Assembly (NCBI RefSeq): GCF_000719095.1
Contig: NZ_JOEH01000042.1
Location: forward strand, 1-46,693
Origin: Streptacidiphilus jeojiense
GTDB lineage: Bacteria; Actinomycetota; Actinomycetes; Streptomycetales; Streptomycetaceae
Reading direction: 5' to 3'
Length of the DNA stretch: 46,693 bases
The notes beneath the pieces are model-generated. The model was not told where the DNA came from. It saw only the letters and a list, made by a program, of their open reading frames with translations, and did no database searches. Below, one piece after another: positions 38,963-46,693 of the stretch (positions are counted from its first letter, which is position 1; each line of letters begins with the position of its first letter). A program made the translations under genes and the position numbers.

Positions 38963-39532
38963 CTACGCCTCGTCGGAGCCGGCTTCGTCGTCGACGTCGT
39001 CCACGTCCTCGACGTCCGCGACGTCCTCGATGTCGTCGTCCAGGCCCTTGCGGTTGAACTCGATCTGCACCCGGGCCTTGGCGATGTCCGCGAACGGCAG
39101 CCTGCGCTCGGTGGCCCTGCCCCTGCCCTTGACCGGGGGGATCTCCAGCAGCACGCCGTCCTCGTCGGACTCCAGCACCCGGCCGGTGACCTCGGCGCCG
39201 GTGCCCAGCTGCGCCTTCACCACACGGGTGCGCGCGCGGCGCCAGTGGCGCGGCAGGGTGAGCAGCCGGTCCACGCCCGGGGAGCCGACCTCCAGGCGGT
39301 ACTCGCCCTCCCCCAGCACGGCGGTGCCGTCGGGACCGTCCAGGGCCGCGCCGAAGGCCCGGCTCAGCTCGGCGACGGTGTCCAGGTCCACGCCGCCGTC
39401 GGCGTCCAGGACCACATCCAGGACGCGGCGCCCGCCGACCTTGGTGAGGGTGACCTCTTCCAGATCAACGCCCGCCTCGGAGGCGAGCGGTTCCAGCAGA
39501 ACCTGCAGCCGGTCGTTCAGGGTGGTGCTCAT
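38963..39532 (-). CDS. rimP: Ribosome maturation factor RimP
   Basis: A 189-residue 30S assembly factor, first gene of the leftward rimP-nusA-ylxR-infB cluster. LEPLASEAGVDLEEVTLTKVGGRRVLDVVLDADGGVDLDTVAELSRAF and the motif YRLEVGSPGVDRLLTLPRHWRRA are diagnostic. The C-terminal SH3-like domain ends with an Asp/Glu-rich tail (DDDIEDVADVEDVDDVDDEAGSDEA), which is longer than in most bacteria. ATG start with GAGGAGTCA upstream. It is divergent from the DUF4439 gene across 107 bp. Confidence 0.95.
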   Translation of the reverse strand: MSTTLNDRLQVLLEPLASEAGVDLEEVTLTKVGGRRVLDVVLDADGGVDLDTVAELSRAFGAALDGPDGTAVLGEGEYRLEVGSPGVDRLLTLPRHWRRARTRVVKAQLGTGAEVTGRVLESDEDGVLLEIPPVKGRGRATERRLPFADIAKARVQIEFNRKGLDDDIEDVADVEDVDDVDDEAGSDEA

Positions 39533-39639
39533 CCGGGTGACTCCTCGGCCGCGTCTGCTGTTGTCTGTAGGTCTAAAGAACAGCCCACAGCCTATCCGCT
39601 TCCGACCCGAAGTGCCGATTCGGCGACTTTGCGGGGGCG

Positions 39640-40665
39640 ATGCCCGCCATGGCCGATCACACGGTAGCGTCCCTGCTCGTGACCACCTCTGCCCCTGGAA
39701 TCCGGCGCCGCTCCCTGCTCAGCGCGGGGATCGGGACCGGAATCGCCGGTCTGCTCGTCGCCTGCGGCAGCGTCTCCGCGCAGACGTCGGCCGACGGCCG
39801 TACCGTCCGCACCGTCGAAGCGCCCGATCCGGACGTTCCGGTACGGGCCAGGGCGCTCGCGGCGACGCGGGCACTGGCGGCGCGGTACGACGCGGCCATC
39901 GCCGCGTTCCCGGCGGCGGCGGGGCAGCTGCGGCCGCTGCGGCAGCAGCTGACCGCGCAGGAGTCGGCCTTCGGCGGGACGGCCGCCTCGGCCTCCGCCT
40001 CGCCGTCAACCTCGGCCTCCGCGACACCCCCTTCCACGCCGGCGACCAATCGGAGCGCGGCGGTCGCCGCCCTGGACGCCGCCGAACGCGCCACCGCCCA
40101 GGCCAGGTTGAAGGACCTGGCGACCGCCTCCCCGGCGCTGGCCCGGCAGCTGGCCTCCGCCGCGGCCGACGGCGCACAGCACTCGATGCTGCTCCGCGGC
40201 TCGGTACCGGCGGGACCGGCGGCAGCGCCGGTCACCCGCAGCGCGCTCCCAACCGCCGCCCTCGCCGCGCTGCAGGCAGCGCTCGCCGCCGAGGACGCCG
40301 CCGTCTACGCCTACGGGGTGATCGGCGCACAGCTCGGCGGCAACCGCAGGACCCATGCCACCTCCTCCTACCAGGCCCATCGGGACCGGCGCGACGCACT
40401 GCAGCAGCGGATCGGCGCCACCGGCGCCACCCCGGCCGCAGCCGCGCCGGCCTACCGGCTGCCCTCCCCGGTCACCGACGCGGCCTCGGCAGTCCGGCTC
40501 GCCGGGTCGGTCGAGGACCGGATCTGCGGGGTCTACGCCAACGCCGTCCAGGCGACCTCGGGACCGCTGCGCCTGACCATGGCCGCCGCGCTGCGGCAGG
40601 CCGCGCTGGACACCCTGGCCTGGCGCGGCACCGGCAGTGCCTTTCCCGGCCTCGCCCATGGCTGA
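39640..40665 (+). CDS. Ferritin-like DUF4439 protein, probable Tat-exported lipoprotein
   Basis: A protein of up to 341 residues. Near its N-terminus, IRRRSLLSAGIGTGIAGLLVACG combines a twin-arginine-like stretch with a lipobox (LVAC), so it is probably exported and lipid-anchored. A Ser/Ala/Pro-rich middle follows. The C-terminal 130 residues (AALQAALAAEDAAVYAYGVIGAQLGGNRRTHATSSYQAHRDRRDAL) match the DUF4439 ferritin-like helical bundle, which has unknown function. Start is uncertain: ATG 39640, ATG 39649 or GTG 39679, the last giving a short typical signal peptide but no RBS. Adjacent to rimP in many streptomycetes as I remember it. Confidence 0.85.
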   Translation: MPAMADHTVASLLVTTSAPGIRRRSLLSAGIGTGIAGLLVACGSVSAQTSADGRTVRTVEAPDPDVPVRARALAATRALAARYDAAIAAFPAAAGQLRPLRQQLTAQESAFGGTAASASASPSTSASATPPSTPATNRSAAVAALDAAERATAQARLKDLATASPALARQLASAAADGAQHSMLLRGSVPAGPAAAPVTRSALPTAALAALQAALAAEDAAVYAYGVIGAQLGGNRRTHATSSYQAHRDRRDALQQRIGATGATPAAAAPAYRLPSPVTDAASAVRLAGSVEDRICGVYANAVQATSGPLRLTMAAALRQAALDTLAWRGTGSAFPGLAHG

Positions 40666-40712
40666 CAATGGTCCGGTGCACCACCGCGGGGGCGAACGAA
40701 CGAAGGGCCGGT

Positions 40713-41636
40713 ATGGCAGCGACGGAGCAGCAGATCAGCATTCCGGTACGGCTCCGGCAGACCGTCACCGCCTGGGAGGGTGAGCCGGGCGTCCGCTGGC
40801 TGGAATCGCTGCCCCGGCTGACCGTGCAGTACCTGGACCGCTGGGATCTGACGCTTGAGCGGGTGTTCGAACCGGGCGGGCAGATCAGCCTGGTGCTCTA
40901 CGTCCGCAGGGCCGACGGCACGCCGGCCGTGCTCAAGCTGGGTCTGCCCGCTCCGGAGACCGTCCAGGAGCACGCCGCGCTGGCGCACTGGGACGGGCGC
41001 GGCGCGGTACGGCTGCTGGAGGCGGCCCCCGGCGGCGAGGCGATGCTGCTGGAGCGGCTGCACGGAGAGGTGCCGCTGCTGTCGCTGGCCGAGAGCAAGG
41101 CGATGCTGGAGGCCGCCGGGACGCTGCAGCGGCTGTGGGTGGCGCCGCCCGAGGACCACGGGTTCACGTCGGTGGCCGACTACGTCACCGGGCTGTGCGG
41201 GACCCTGCGCAGCAGGCGTGAGCTGGCCGCCGCGGCCGATCTGCGTCCGCTGCTGGACGAGGCGCTGGAGACCGCGGCGGAACTGCTCGGCAGCGGCACC
41301 GAGGAGCTGCTGCTGCACGGCGACTTCCACCACGGCAACGTCCTCGCGGCCGACCGCTCGCCCTGGCTGGCCATCGACCCCAAGCCGCTGGTGGGCGAAC
41401 GCGCATACGATCTGGCCTGGTTGGCGCAGGACCGGCTGGAGACCCTGGCCGGGGTACCGGGACCGCAGGCCGCTGCGCGGCGGAGGATCCAGCGGCTGTC
41501 CGACGCGGTCGAGGTCGACCGGGAGCGGCTGCGCAGCTGGACGCTGTTCCGGACCGTCGAGGCCGGCCTCTGGAGCCTGGAGGTCGGCGACCCCCGCAGC
41601 GCCGGGCTCTTCCTCGAATTCGCGGCGATGCTCTAG
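40713..41636 (+). CDS. APH(6)/hydroxyurea-kinase family phosphotransferase
   Basis: A 307-residue kinase of the aminoglycoside/hydroxyurea antibiotic resistance kinase family. The catalytic motif HGDFHHGN (202-209, Asp204 as base) is followed by WLAIDPKPLVGERAYDLAWL, where the Asp of IDPK binds metal. The family includes streptomycin 6-phosphotransferases, but many members in actinomycetes have no proven drug target, so resistance is only a possibility. The ATG start at 40713 has GAAGGG 5-6 nt upstream. A plus-strand histidine kinase follows 52 nt later, possibly in the same transcript. Full length for the family. Confidence 0.87.
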   Translation: MAATEQQISIPVRLRQTVTAWEGEPGVRWLESLPRLTVQYLDRWDLTLERVFEPGGQISLVLYVRRADGTPAVLKLGLPAPETVQEHAALAHWDGRGAVRLLEAAPGGEAMLLERLHGEVPLLSLAESKAMLEAAGTLQRLWVAPPEDHGFTSVADYVTGLCGTLRSRRELAAAADLRPLLDEALETAAELLGSGTEELLLHGDFHHGNVLAADRSPWLAIDPKPLVGERAYDLAWLAQDRLETLAGVPGPQAAARRRIQRLSDAVEVDRERLRSWTLFRTVEAGLWSLEVGDPRSAGLFLEFAAML

Positions 41637-41688
41637 CCGCACCCGTACCACCAGACCTGTGACACCGACCGCCGAGAGGACCCCGCCC

Positions 41689-42828
41689 GTGGCCGGCCGA
41701 GCCCACCGCAAGCGGATCACCGACGAGGACATCGAGAAGATCGACGGCTTCAATCCGTACACCCTGCTGCCCTGGGTGCTGATGGTGCTGAGCCCGGCGC
41801 ACGCGGTGATCGGCGGGAGCTACCCGCGTCCCGTCGCCGCCCTGTGCGGGCTCGGGGTGTTCGTCCTGCTCTACTGCGCGACTGTGCTGACCGCGTTCCA
41901 GCCGCGGTTCCAGAACGGCAGGGTGCCCACGGTGCTGGCACTGGTGCTGGTGCCGGTCACCGGTGCGCTGGCCGGATCGCTGCCGCACGCCCTGCTGCTG
42001 TACTCGCTGCTCGCCATCGCCGGCGCGGTGGTGGTACCGGACCGGGGCGGCCCGCTGGTGTTCATCGGCGTCCCGGCGCTGGCGGCGCTCACCGCCTACA
42101 TGCGGAGCGGGCACAGCGGGGACGTCGTCGACGCCGCCTGGAGCAGCTTCCTGCCCGGCGCGATCACCTTCGTGACCCTGAAACTACTCTCCGCGGTCGG
42201 GCAACTCCGGGAGACCCGTCAGGAGTTGGCCCGCGCCGCGGTGGCCGAGGAGCGGCTCAGGTTCAGCCGCGACCTGCACGACCTGCTGGGCCACAGCATG
42301 TCCGTGATCGCCCTCAAGGCGGAGGTGGTGCGACGGCTGGCACCGACCGACCTGGACGCGGCGCTGGCCCAGGCGGCGGACATCGAGGAGGTCAGCCGCA
42401 AGGCGCTGGCCGAGATCAGGGAGGCTGTCAGCGGCTACCGGGAGACCGGGTTGTCCGAGGAACTGGCGCGGGCCCGCTCGCTGCTGAGCGCCGGCGGGAT
42501 CGAGCCGGTGCTGCACGAGTCGGGACCACCGCTGCCCGCCCAGGTGGACCTGCTGCTGGCCTGGGTGGTCCGCGAGGGCGTCACCAATGTGGTCCGGCAC
42601 AGCAGGGCCAAGCGCTGCACCATCGAGGTCGAACGCGGCTCCGACCCGGTCCGGTTGAGCATCACCGACGAGGGCTCCGCAGCCGCGGCCGCGACCGCCG
42701 CCTCCTGCCCCGACGGCAACGGGCTGCAGGGGCTCAAGGAACGGATCGCGGCGGGCGGCGGACTGCTCACGGCGGAGCAGACCGAGAAGGGGTTCCGGCT
42801 GGCCGCGGTGATCCCGGCCCAGCGCTGA
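41689..42828 (+). CDS. Sensor histidine kinase (NarL/DesK-type), no adjacent regulator
   Basis: A 379-residue membrane kinase. A short cytoplasmic start (HRKRITDEDIEKIDGFNPY) is followed by about five or six hydrophobic segments (residues 25-160), then the HisKA_3 dimerisation box FSRDLHDLLGHSMSVIALKAEV with His197 as phosphoacceptor. The ATPase domain has VREGVTNVVRHS (N box) and GNGLQGLKERI (G2 box). Its first glycine box reads ITDEGSAAA, weaker than usual. GTG 41689 is chosen for the GAGAGGA 10 nt upstream; GTG 41659 is an alternative. No response regulator is encoded downstream: a leftward GNAT gene follows after 7 bp. Signal unknown. Confidence 0.9.
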   Translation: MAGRAHRKRITDEDIEKIDGFNPYTLLPWVLMVLSPAHAVIGGSYPRPVAALCGLGVFVLLYCATVLTAFQPRFQNGRVPTVLALVLVPVTGALAGSLPHALLLYSLLAIAGAVVVPDRGGPLVFIGVPALAALTAYMRSGHSGDVVDAAWSSFLPGAITFVTLKLLSAVGQLRETRQELARAAVAEERLRFSRDLHDLLGHSMSVIALKAEVVRRLAPTDLDAALAQAADIEEVSRKALAEIREAVSGYRETGLSEELARARSLLSAGGIEPVLHESGPPLPAQVDLLLAWVVREGVTNVVRHSRAKRCTIEVERGSDPVRLSITDEGSAAAAATAASCPDGNGLQGLKERIAAGGGLLTAEQTEKGFRLAAVIPAQR

Positions 42829-42835
42829 CCGGCCG

Positions 42836-43390
42836 TCAGCGGCGGGGCGGGAACGGCAGCGGCGCGCCCATCACCGCGTAGGGGACGGCGGTGTTGGGGA
42901 ACATCACCTGGCGGGCCAGGTCCTGGTATCCGAGCGAGCGGTAGAGCGCACGGGCCGGGGTCTCCCGGTCGATCGCCGACAGGATGGTCCGCGGCAGCCG
43001 GGTGCCGGCGCAGAGCGTGGTGATGATGCGGCGCCCGAAGCCCAGCCCCTGGTAGTCGGGGTGGACGTGCAGCTCGGTGACGGAGAAGGACTGGTCCAGC
43101 CAGAAGCCGAGGCCGTTCGCCTCCAGATGCGGCTCGATGACCGAACTCCACCAGTGCGAACGGTCGTTGGGCATGCCGTAGCCGAACCCCACCAGCCGTC
43201 CGAGGCCCCGGGGGTCACTGCGTTCCACGGCGCCGAACGCGCGCACGCCCGGGACCAGGGCGTGCCGTCCGACGATCTGCAACCGTACCGCGACCTCCTC
43301 GCTGCCCAGGCCGAAAGCGGCGGCCTGCACCGCCAGGGCCTCCGAGGCCCGTCCCGCGAGGTCGAATGGCTCGATCGTGACGTCGTTCAT
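42836..43390 (-). CDS. GNAT family N-acetyltransferase
   Basis: A 184-residue protein with a GNAT domain. The acyl-CoA-binding motif is LHVHPDYQGLGFGRRIITTLCAG (about 108-130), and ETPARALYRSLGYQDLARQVMF is the C-terminal conserved part. The substrate cannot be inferred. ATG start at 43390. It is convergent with the histidine kinase gene, 7 bp between stops. Upstream is the LAETG surface-protein gene on the same strand with a 67-bp gap. Confidence 0.88.
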   Translation of the reverse strand: MNDVTIEPFDLAGRASEALAVQAAAFGLGSEEVAVRLQIVGRHALVPGVRAFGAVERSDPRGLGRLVGFGYGMPNDRSHWWSSVIEPHLEANGLGFWLDQSFSVTELHVHPDYQGLGFGRRIITTLCAGTRLPRTILSAIDRETPARALYRSLGYQDLARQVMFPNTAVPYAVMGAPLPFPPRR

Positions 43391-43457
43391 CGCCCTCGCA
43401 CCGTACCTGGTCGGCCACGGGGCGGGACAGTCTCCCGCGCCCGTGGCCGACGGAGTG

Positions 43458-45389
43458 TCACCGGGCGCCGGGTCGACGGCGCCCGATCAGCATGAACGCG
43501 GAGACACCGAGCAGCACCAGCGAGACCGCCAGGCCCACGAACGGGAGGGTGGAGCGGGAGGCCCCGGTCTCCGCGAGCATGCCGCCGGCAGCGGAGCCGC
43601 TCGGTCTGGGCGCGGTGGTGTGCATGATGGGTGCGGCCGCGGTGTGGCTCGCGACCGTGGGCGGGATCGTGGTGGTCACCGGCGCGGCGGCGGTGGTCAT
43701 CGGCGCCGCCGAGGCGCTCGTCGGGGCGGCCGAGGCCGACACCGGCGCAGCCGTGCTGCTCGCCGACGCGGCGCTGGTGGCACTGGCCGAGGCCGAGGCG
43801 GGCACCGGGCTGGGGGCCGTGTCGTGCACCTGGACGACCGGGGGCGGCGACGAGGAGACCGGCAGGCCGATCGCCTGGACCGACCCCGAGGAGGGCGACC
43901 CGGAGGCCGCCGGCGCGCCGGGGCCTCCGGCCACCGCGGTGGACGCCGAGGCCGACGCCGAAGCGGAGGCGGAGGCGGAGGCGGACGACGACACCGGCAC
44001 CGAGGGGGACGCCGAGGTGCTCATCACGGGGCTGCTGGACGAGGCACTCGCCGAGCCACTGGGCACGGTGCTCGCCGAGGCGGAGGCCGAAGCGGAGGCC
44101 GAAGCGGAGGCCGAAGCGGAGGCCGACGGGGAAGCGGACGCCGAAGCCGAGGCCTGTGGGCAGTTGAGGTTGGTGAGCGATGCGGCGAGCCGCGTGGTCA
44201 GGAAGTCGAACAGGTTCTGGTCCGGCTCCGGCGACACCGCCTTGGCGAAGAAGGCCTGGTCGGCGTTGATCCGCTGGCGGCCGGTGGTGGCCAGGCTGGT
44301 GCAGTAGGCCATCGGGTCACCGGTGTCCCTGCGGCTCAGCGGGGGCATGTCGACGCCGGCACGGTAGAGGTTGGTCTTGGCCCGGCTGGTCGCGCCGTCC
44401 ACCTGGGCCATCGGGTCGTTCACCGGGACCAGGGCGATCGGGGCCCGCTGGAACGCGGCCGCCTGGATCTCGTCCAGGCCCAGTGAGGTGACGCTGTGGC
44501 CGGGGTCGGCGAGGTCCGGTGCCGTGTAGGGGGTGCAGTTCAGCGCCGGGTCGACGAAGGACACCAGCAGCAGGTTGTCGCTGCCGTTGGCGAGCGAGAG
44601 GGCCCCGGGCAGTGCGGCGACGGTGGCGGCGGTCTTCTGCGCCATCGTGCCGGCGGCGGTGGCCAGGTAGTCCGTGGTGACGTTGTCGCTCTGGTCCTGG
44701 TCGATCAGGCCGAAGTCACGGGTGCTCATGCACGGCTTGCCGTCGCTGCCGGTGCCCAGCGGGGGAACCTTGAGCTTCCCGGACCGCTCCGCGCGGTTCG
44801 CGGCGGAGAAGAAGGCCGGCGCGTTGCAGTAGGCGAACTGCGTGAACAGCGAGCCGTTCAGCCCGTTGACGCAGTTGCCGGCCCGGAGGCTGCCCTGGCT
44901 GCTGCGCAGCGTCAGGGTGTCGGCGTTGAAGCCGAACCAGATGCCGACCACGGCATGGGCGGGGAGCTTGGGCACGACCGGGGCGACGGCGGCCTTGGTC
45001 CCCCGGTCGATCACCAGCGGGTCGTAGACGGAGAGCGCCCCGGTCGCCGGGTCCACCACGGTGGCCTGGACGAAGGCCGACTGGTCGGTGTTGGCCTCGT
45101 GGCAGGGGCCCTGGGCCGGATCCGTGGCCGAGAGCTGGTACGGGGTGGCCAGGCCCCTGGCGCTCAAGGGGTTGGCCGGGACGGTGAGGGTGCAGTTGGT
45201 GTTGGGGGTGGCCGGCGGGGCGGCGGCGGGGGTACCGCCGGTGGTGGCGCCGAAGGCACTGCCGAGCAGGGTGGCCAGGCCGAGGATTCCGGCCAGCACG
45301 CCGATCAGCGTGGCCCGCCTGGTGCGTCCGCGGGGTGGTCGCCGTCGGTGCGGAGGTGAAGCAGGTGATGCTGCGTCATTCAGGTGCAT
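43458..45389 (-). CDS. LAETG sortase-anchored surface protein with Ser/Ala-rich stalk
   Basis: A 643-residue predicted cell-wall protein. The N-terminus has an arginine-rich stretch (HRRRPPRGRTRR) and a hydrophobic core (about 27-48, ATLIGVLAGILGLATLLGSAFGA) as signal peptide. A globular domain of about 380 residues follows with several Cys, unlike any family I can name. Then come SASASA tracts, Pro/Thr/Ser-rich sequence, and a sorting signal: LAETG (605-609), a hydrophobic helix (LPFVGLAVSLVLLGVSAFMLIG) and RRRPGAR. LAXTG is the motif used by class E sortases in Streptomyces. ATG at 45389 with GAGGACT upstream. Adhesion or a surface role is inferred. Confidence 0.9.
   Translation of the reverse strand: MHLNDAASPASPPHRRRPPRGRTRRATLIGVLAGILGLATLLGSAFGATTGGTPAAAPPATPNTNCTLTVPANPLSARGLATPYQLSATDPAQGPCHEANTDQSAFVQATVVDPATGALSVYDPLVIDRGTKAAVAPVVPKLPAHAVVGIWFGFNADTLTLRSSQGSLRAGNCVNGLNGSLFTQFAYCNAPAFFSAANRAERSGKLKVPPLGTGSDGKPCMSTRDFGLIDQDQSDNVTTDYLATAAGTMAQKTAATVAALPGALSLANGSDNLLLVSFVDPALNCTPYTAPDLADPGHSVTSLGLDEIQAAAFQRAPIALVPVNDPMAQVDGATSRAKTNLYRAGVDMPPLSRRDTGDPMAYCTSLATTGRQRINADQAFFAKAVSPEPDQNLFDFLTTRLAASLTNLNCPQASASASASPSASASASASASASASASASTVPSGSASASSSSPVMSTSASPSVPVSSSASASASASASASASTAVAGGPGAPAASGSPSSGSVQAIGLPVSSSPPPVVQVHDTAPSPVPASASASATSAASASSTAAPVSASAAPTSASAAPMTTAAAPVTTTIPPTVASHTAAAPIMHTTAPRPSGSAAGGMLAETGASRSTLPFVGLAVSLVLLGVSAFMLIGRRRPGAR
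43930..44160 (-). repeat. Ser/Ala coding repeat of the LAETG protein stalk
   Basis: Runs of repeated dicodons (plus-strand GAGGCG / GAGGCC units, minus-strand Ser-Ala) encode SASASASAS tracts in two blocks. This gives an extended wall-spanning stalk and is likely to vary in length. Confidence 0.85.
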
Positions 45390-45574
45390 GCGCAGTCCTC
45401 TGTCAGAGGGCACCTTGGAAGGGGTGACATCCGGAGGGCTCGCGCCCGTCCTGGGGGAAGGGATGTCACTCAAGGTGATGACGGCGCGAGTGTATGCACG
45501 GCGCGCATCCGTACGAGGCAGTTCCCGGAACACCTGTCACAGCTACCACTCAGGTGCTCAGCAGCGGCCACCCA

Positions 45575-46426
45575 TCAGAACAAAACGCTCATGAACGTGC
45601 CTACTTCGGAGAATCCCACGCGTCGGTAGGCAGCCCGGGCGACGGTGTTGAAGTCATTCACGTAGAGGCTCACCACCGGGGCGACCTCCCGCAGCGCATG
45701 CTCCACCACGGCGGCCATCCCGCTCTCGGAATGGCCCCGGCCGCGATGGCCCGGGGCGACCCAGACCCCCTGGATCTGGCAGGCCTGAGGGGTCGCCGCC
45801 CCGATCTCGGCCTTGAAGACGACCTTGCCGGCCTCGAAGCGGGCGAAGGCACGTCCGGTGCTCACCAGTTCGGCGATCCGGGCCCGGTAGAGCAGGCCGC
45901 CGTCCCCCGCGAGCGGGGAGACCCCGACCTCCTCGGTGAACATGGCCACGCAGGCGGGGATGAGCAGGTCCATCTCGTCCCGGCGGACCCGGCGCACCCG
46001 GGGGTCGGGGGCGATCTCGGCGGACGGCTCCCAGGTGGCCATCAGCGGCTGGTTGGGGCGCACCTCGCGGGCCGGCCCCCAGGCGGGCTCCAGCAGCGAC
46101 CACAGCTGTGCGGTGGCCTCGGCCGGACCCACGATGGACGAGCAGCGGCGGCCCTGCCGCCGGGCGCGCTCGGCGAACGCCGCCACGGCCTCCGGTCCGG
46201 CGCTCAGCGGCACCAGATTGGCGCCCGCGTAGCAGAGCGCCTCCAGACGGCCGCCCTCGTACCAGCCCCACATCTCACCGCCGAGCCGCCAGGCGTCGAG
46301 TCCGGCGACGGCGACACGGGCGGCGACGAAGGCGTTGGCGATCGGGTCGCGTTCCAGTACTTCGAGGGCAGCCGGGAGGTCACCGGGTTCCAGGACCCGC
46401 GTCGTCATCACCGAACCGCTCAGCAC
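45575..46426 (-). CDS. GNAT acetyltransferase with an extra N-terminal DUF4081 domain
   Basis: A 283-residue protein. The first 130 residues (RVLEPGDLPAALEVLERDPIANAFVAARV, GEMWGWYEGGRL) match the DUF4081 domain found before GNAT domains in actinobacteria. The C-terminal GNAT domain has VRRDEMDLLIPACVAMFTEEVGVSPL and IQGVWVAPGHRGRGHSESGMAAVVEHAL (acyl-CoA loop), ending with YVNDFNTVARAAYRRVGFSEVGTFMSVLF. I recall close relatives adjacent to ispG in Streptomyces, and here ispG is the upstream neighbour. GTG start; ATG 46408 is an alternative. The substrate is unknown. Confidence 0.9.
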   Translation of the reverse strand: MLSGSVMTTRVLEPGDLPAALEVLERDPIANAFVAARVAVAGLDAWRLGGEMWGWYEGGRLEALCYAGANLVPLSAGPEAVAAFAERARRQGRRCSSIVGPAEATAQLWSLLEPAWGPAREVRPNQPLMATWEPSAEIAPDPRVRRVRRDEMDLLIPACVAMFTEEVGVSPLAGDGGLLYRARIAELVSTGRAFARFEAGKVVFKAEIGAATPQACQIQGVWVAPGHRGRGHSESGMAAVVEHALREVAPVVSLYVNDFNTVARAAYRRVGFSEVGTFMSVLF

Positions 46427-46530
46427 GGAGGCACCCTATCCCCTCACCACGCCCGGAGAGGAGAGCAGGGAGGGGCTATCCGTCCCACACTGTTCTCCGC
46501 TCCGCCGTCATGCGTTCCGCGGCCGGCCGA

Positions 46531-46693
46531 CTACTCGCTGACCGAGACGGTGGGCTCGCCGGAGGTGACGCCCTCGTCCTGCATCTGCTCGGCAAGCTTC
46601 AGGGCCTCCTCGATCAGCGTCTCCACGATCTTCGACTCCGGCACGGTCTTGATCACCTCGCCCTTGACGAAGATCTGCCCCTTGCCGTTGCCC
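46531..46693 (-). CDS. ispG: 4-hydroxy-3-methylbut-2-en-1-yl diphosphate synthase IspG, 3' end only
   Basis: The last 53 codons, cut by the right edge. The visible peptide ([16 protein letters not shown], then [18 protein letters not shown], ending [10 protein letters not shown]) matches the C-terminal end of actinobacterial IspG/GcpE, an Fe-S enzyme of the MEP isoprenoid pathway. The gene lies upstream of the DUF4081-GNAT gene, with 104 bp between them and no obvious terminator. The catalytic parts are outside the window. Confidence 0.9.
   Translation of the reverse strand, partial: GNGKGQIFVKGEVIKTVPESKIVETLIEEALKLAEQMQDEGVTSGEPTVSVSE

Noticed and set aside
43631..44307. Alternating Glu/Ala-rich plus-strand peptide
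   Set aside because: Shadow of the Ser/Ala stalk of the LAETG protein on the minus strand.

Overview
The window is high-GC DNA with strong third-position G/C bias, frequent GTG and TTG starts and GGAGG-type ribosome binding sites. Gene content and order point to an actinomycete of the Streptomyces / Kitasatospora / Streptacidiphilus group: thyX-dapA-RNase J, rpsO-pnp, rimP-nusA-ylxR-infB-rbfA-nrnA-truB, ribF and ispG, with an ESX (type VII secretion) locus between rpsO and ribF. It is core chromosome. I see no prophage, insertion sequence, tRNA gene or CRISPR array.

Layout. (1) 1-326: on the minus strand this looks like the promoter and leader region of a ribosomal RNA operon whose 16S gene would lie beyond the left edge. 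(2) 383-10502: housekeeping genes, mostly leftward: RNase J, dapA, thyX, dapB, an M16 zinc protease, PNPase and ribosomal protein S15. One GNAT gene (rightward) and a small membrane protein sit among them. RNase J and PNPase, two major RNA-decay nucleases, and two lysine/diaminopimelate genes are neighbours. (3) 10656-26388: the ESX locus, in alternating strand blocks: eccD(-), eccC(+), an APC permease(+), mycP(-), two WXG100 genes(-), eccB(-), then eccE(+), an uncharacterised gene coupled to eccE(+), and a MinD/EspI-like ATPase(+). All core parts are present: the EccB/C/D/E membrane complex, the mycosin protease and an Esx pair with YxxxE export signals. (4) 26446-31182: ribF, a 1050-residue trypsin-like protease fused to a STAND-type NTPase, and a PPOX flavoprotein. 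(5) 31185-39532: the leftward translation/transcription cluster truB-nrnA-rbfA-ylxP(DUF503)-infB-ylxR-nusA-rimP. (6) 39640-46693: a ferritin-like (DUF4439) probable Tat lipoprotein, an APH(6)-family kinase, a histidine kinase with no adjacent regulator, two GNAT proteins, a LAETG wall-anchored protein with a Ser/Ala stalk, and the 3' end of ispG.

Strong inverted-repeat terminators close most units (327-367, 3188-3228, 7513-7548, 10171-10199, 16416-16456, 18233-18268, 19531-19569, 26394-26434, 34238-34270). The least explained items are the protease-STAND fusion with Arg in place of the P-loop Lys, the EccE-coupled unknown protein, overlapping micro-ORFs built from an 11-bp repeat before infB, and palindromes at the divergent ecc promoters. 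Protein identities are read from motifs and remembered family sequences; no database search was run.
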